A stretch of 5,396 nt of DNA from the NCBI GenBank assembly GCA_029856615.1, contig JAHKLF010000114.1:1-5396 (forward strand). Direction: 5' to 3'. Below the pieces are notes generated by a model. It was not told where the DNA came from. It was given only the letters and a program-made list of their open reading frames with translations, and made no database searches. The first letter of the stretch is position 1, and each line of letters starts with the position of its first letter. Positions 4,229-5,396 of this stretch are shown here, piece by piece. The DNA comes from Candidatus Njordarchaeota archaeon. Its GTDB lineage: Archaea; Asgardarchaeota; Njordarchaeia; Njordarchaeales; Njordarchaeaceae. The translations under genes were made by a program, and so were the position numbers.

Positions 4229-5396
4229 CTATGAAGTAATGTTCTTGCTATTTGACTCGACCTTTTCTTCTTGTCCCTCCACCACGAGTTTTATCTGTTT
4301 TTTCTTATAGTAGATCCAGAGATCTATAATACCTACTATTAGTGTTATTAACGCTAGCCCAATTATGTGGGGGATGTACGATGGAGGCTTACTGGGAATT
4401 TCCTTTTCCTTAATTATGAAGTGTAAGGTCACTTGTGCGTGATTACTTGCTTTATCAATGGCTTTTATTGTAAAGTAATGATCTCCAATACTTAGCTTTG
4501 TTAGGTCAACCTCGTAGAAAGAATGATCAACAAATCTCCATTCTTCTCCATCTATCCGCACATAAACAGCTTTGATGGGGCTTAGTTCGTCTATGATAAT
4601 CCATTCTATTTTCAAGGTTTCGTTTTCGAGTACAGTATTATTCTCAATATTAGTAATTACTATGGTAGGTGGCGTTCGATCGATTACAAAAATCACAGCA
4701 TGTGTTCCCACATTGCCAGCCTTATCTAAGCATATTATTGTCACATTATGCATTCCCTCACTAATATCATTAATTATATAATAAGAAGAAATGTAGTCAG
4801 GTAGAGTTGCAATTACTTTGCTATCTAATACTATTAATACTATGTCTAGATTTCTATCAGTACATTCCCATTCAACTCTGAGGTCTGTTATATTTAGATG
4901 TGTTCCATTTATTGGAGATTTTATGTTGACTCGTGGTGCTTTTGTATCAATATTAATTAAGGATCTTACTTCCGCATAATTCCCAGCTCGGTCATAGGCT
5001 CTTATTATTATTTCGTGGGAACCATCGTTTAACTTCACTGAAAAATATGTAGTGAATATTTTTATCCACGCGCCTTCATTGATACGTAATTCATAATAAC
5101 TGATTCCGCTCAATGTATCACTGGCACTCCATTTGATTTCTATGGTACTATTGTTAATCCATGTGTTATTCGTAGGCGATGAAAGCACAACGACTGGCTT
5201 CAATGTATCTATATATAATACAATTAAGGATTCGTTAGCATTTCTGGCTTCATCAATCACCATGGCGCGAATTATATAATAGCCATCATTAAGGGTAATC
5301 TCTATTTCTCCAGAGGCTTCATCTGTTTCGTTTAATAGGGTTTCGTTAATCCAGATTTTGACTTTATCTAGGTGATCATCAAGAGCATTCCATTCT
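4229..5396 (-). CDS. Surface protein with tandem Ig-like repeats and C-terminal membrane anchor (partial, N-terminus outside window)
   Basis: The frame is open to the window edge, giving 388 residues; the Met codon at 5263 is internal to a repeat and is not the start. Numbering from the edge, the protein has a partial repeat (1-62) and three Ig-like repeats of about 89 residues (62-150, 150-239, 239-329). These share the pattern I-D-T/R-x-x-P, a strand with I-x-W-x-x-x-D, and a strand ending D-x-A-x-N. A membrane helix (about 341-362) is followed by KKK and a short tail, so the repeats face outside. Eleven N-x-S/T sequons lie in the outer part, which suits a glycosylated, envelope-anchored protein, perhaps attached to the S-layer. 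Only repeat 2 has cysteines (C178, C222). The role, such as adhesion or substrate capture, is unknown. The gene converges with nucS, 2 bp between stops. Confidence 0.9.
   Translation of the reverse strand, partial: EWNALDDHLDKVKIWINETLLNETDEASGEIEITLNDGYYIIRAMVIDEARNANESLIVLYIDTLKPVVVLSSPTNNTWINNSTIEIKWSASDTLSGISYYELRINEGAWIKIFTTYFSVKLNDGSHEIIIRAYDRAGNYAEVRSLINIDTKAPRVNIKSPINGTHLNITDLRVEWECTDRNLDIVLIVLDSKVIATLPDYISSYYIINDISEGMHNVTIICLDKAGNVGTHAVIFVIDRTPPTIVITNIENNTVLENETLKIEWIIIDELSPIKAVYVRIDGEEWRFVDHSFYEVDLTKLSIGDHYFTIKAIDKASNHAQVTLHFIIKEKEIPSKPPSYIPHIIGLALITLIVGIIDLWIYYKKKQIKLVVEGQEEKVESNSKNITS
4298..4303 (+). terminator. T6 tract, candidate terminator of nucS (inside the convergent gene)
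   Basis: Six T on the plus strand, about 72 bases after the nucS TGA, preceded by other T-rich patches (4263-4272 and 4289-4294). The same bases encode, on the other strand, the lysine-rich stop-transfer segment of the surface protein. This is the strongest T-run downstream of nucS. Confidence 0.3.

Noticed and set aside
4572..4781. Plus-strand open frame antisense to the surface protein, with hydrophobic peptide
   Set aside because: Shadow frame; the opposite strand encodes clear repeats with conserved motifs.
4229..5263. Taking the Met codon at 5263 as the start of the surface-protein gene
   Set aside because: The frame continues open to the window edge, the extra 44 residues continue the Ig-like repeat, no ribosome binding site precedes this ATG, and a signal peptide is absent there.

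Overview
This window looks like a piece of a hyperthermophilic archaeal chromosome, most likely Thermoproteota (crenarchaea, Desulfurococcales-like). The reasons are a NucS-type endonuclease, AT-rich DNA with heavy ATA and AGA/AGG codon use, GTG and TTG starts, Shine-Dalgarno sites of the AGGTGA type, A/T-rich TATA-like boxes upstream of genes, and a cell-surface protein rich in N-glycosylation sequons. The lineage is inferred from these features and not proven. There are five protein genes, two of them cut by the window edges. I see no RNA gene, CRISPR array or mobile element.

Region 1-1846 (minus strand) holds the start of a Dpp/Opp-type ABC importer operon. A complete DppB-like permease is followed by a DppC-like permease that runs off the left edge. 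The two are translationally close: the ribosome binding site of dppC overlaps the dppB stop codon. The DppC-like protein carries an unusually large soluble insert after its first membrane helix. No substrate-binding protein gene is seen upstream. Region 1847-2150 is non-coding. It probably holds the dppB promoter, two TCGA-bounded dyads that may be operator sites, and the 3' end of the next transcript.

Region 2151-3389 (minus) encodes a beta-propeller of FG-GAP/VCBS type with nine acidic loops and no signal peptide, so it is apparently cytoplasmic. It is transcribed divergently from a nucS/endoMS gene (3483-4226, plus) across a 93-bp spacer with a single near-palindromic TATA-like element that could serve both directions. 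NucS/EndoMS is the mismatch-specific endonuclease of archaea and actinobacteria that mostly lack MutS/MutL; all main catalytic residues are visible, but the usual C-terminal PCNA-binding tail is not.

Region 4229-5396 (minus) is the 3' part of a surface protein made of tandem Ig-like repeats of about 89 residues with a C-terminal membrane anchor. It converges on nucS with only 2 bp between the stop codons, so each transcript must end inside the other gene. No pathway clearly joins the genes. The most interesting items are the intracellular propeller paired with NucS, the DppC insert, and an Ig-style cysteine pair confined to one surface repeat.
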